Assembly: GCA_945861845.1 (NCBI GenBank) | Contig: CAMAWS010000253.1 | Coordinates: 1-5,549, forward strand | DNA length: 5,549 nucleotides | DNA from: Candidatus Sulfopaludibacter sp. SbA3 | GTDB lineage: Bacteria > Acidobacteriota > Terriglobia > 20CM-2-55-15 | Reading direction: 5' to 3' | In this document: one piece after another, positions 5,536 through 5,549 of the stretch | How the letters are laid out: each line of letters begins with the position of its first letter | How positions within the stretch are numbered: the stretch's first letter is position 1 | Made by a program: the position numbers and the translations under genes | Notes under the pieces: model-generated | Seen by the model: only the letters and a program-made list of their open reading frames with translations | Told to the model about the DNA's origin: nothing | Database searches by the model: none

Positions 5536-5549
5536 TGTCAGGATCAAAC

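Noticed and set aside
5539..5549. Minus-strand GTTTGATCCTG, identical to part of the 16S rRNA 5' end (27F primer region)
   Set aside because: The match stops after 11 bases; the following bases (ACACGGGG) do not continue the conserved 16S sequence, so this is not an rRNA gene or its start.

Overview
This is a compact, moderately GC-rich bacterial chromosomal segment. It holds five complete protein-coding genes and the 3' part of a sixth. The combination of a lean housekeeping pair (exonuclease VII large subunit plus a TtcA-type tRNA thiolase) with secreted M28 peptidase and dienelactone-hydrolase-like enzymes is typical of soil Gram-negatives, and the style fits Acidobacteriota best. That placement is an inference from gene content and protein flavour, not from a marker gene.

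Layout: 1-723 (+) is the end of a gene for a beta-rich, possibly outer-membrane protein. It converges, with a 6-bp gap, on a minus-strand operon xseA (2774-1494) -> ttcA-like (1491-730), whose two genes are 2 bp apart. Diverging from xseA across only 23 bp is a plus-strand gene (2798-3451) for a small stand-alone relative of the ATP-grasp (PEP/pyruvate-binding) domain of PEP synthase and PPDK. It appears to have lost most nucleotide- and metal-binding residues. This gene converges, again with a 6-bp gap, on a second minus-strand operon: a secreted alpha/beta hydrolase (5440-4418) followed 3 bp later by a secreted M28 zinc peptidase (4414-3458). The last 109 bp (5441-5549) are the upstream region of that operon, with a good Shine-Dalgarno, a plausible promoter, a perfect consensus DnaA box, an 11-bp palindrome and a GC-rich hairpin at the window edge.

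How the genes work together: XseA trims single-stranded DNA in the cytoplasm and the TtcA-like enzyme thiolates tRNA; their pairing looks like co-transcription rather than a shared pathway. The two exported hydrolases probably act together outside the cytoplasm on scavenged esters and peptides.

No mobile element, CRISPR array, tRNA, rRNA or obvious defence system is visible. The least ordinary items are the degenerate ATP-grasp protein, the very tight xseA divergent start region with a hairpin over the GTG start codon, and the DnaA box overlapping the predicted -10 of the hydrolase operon.
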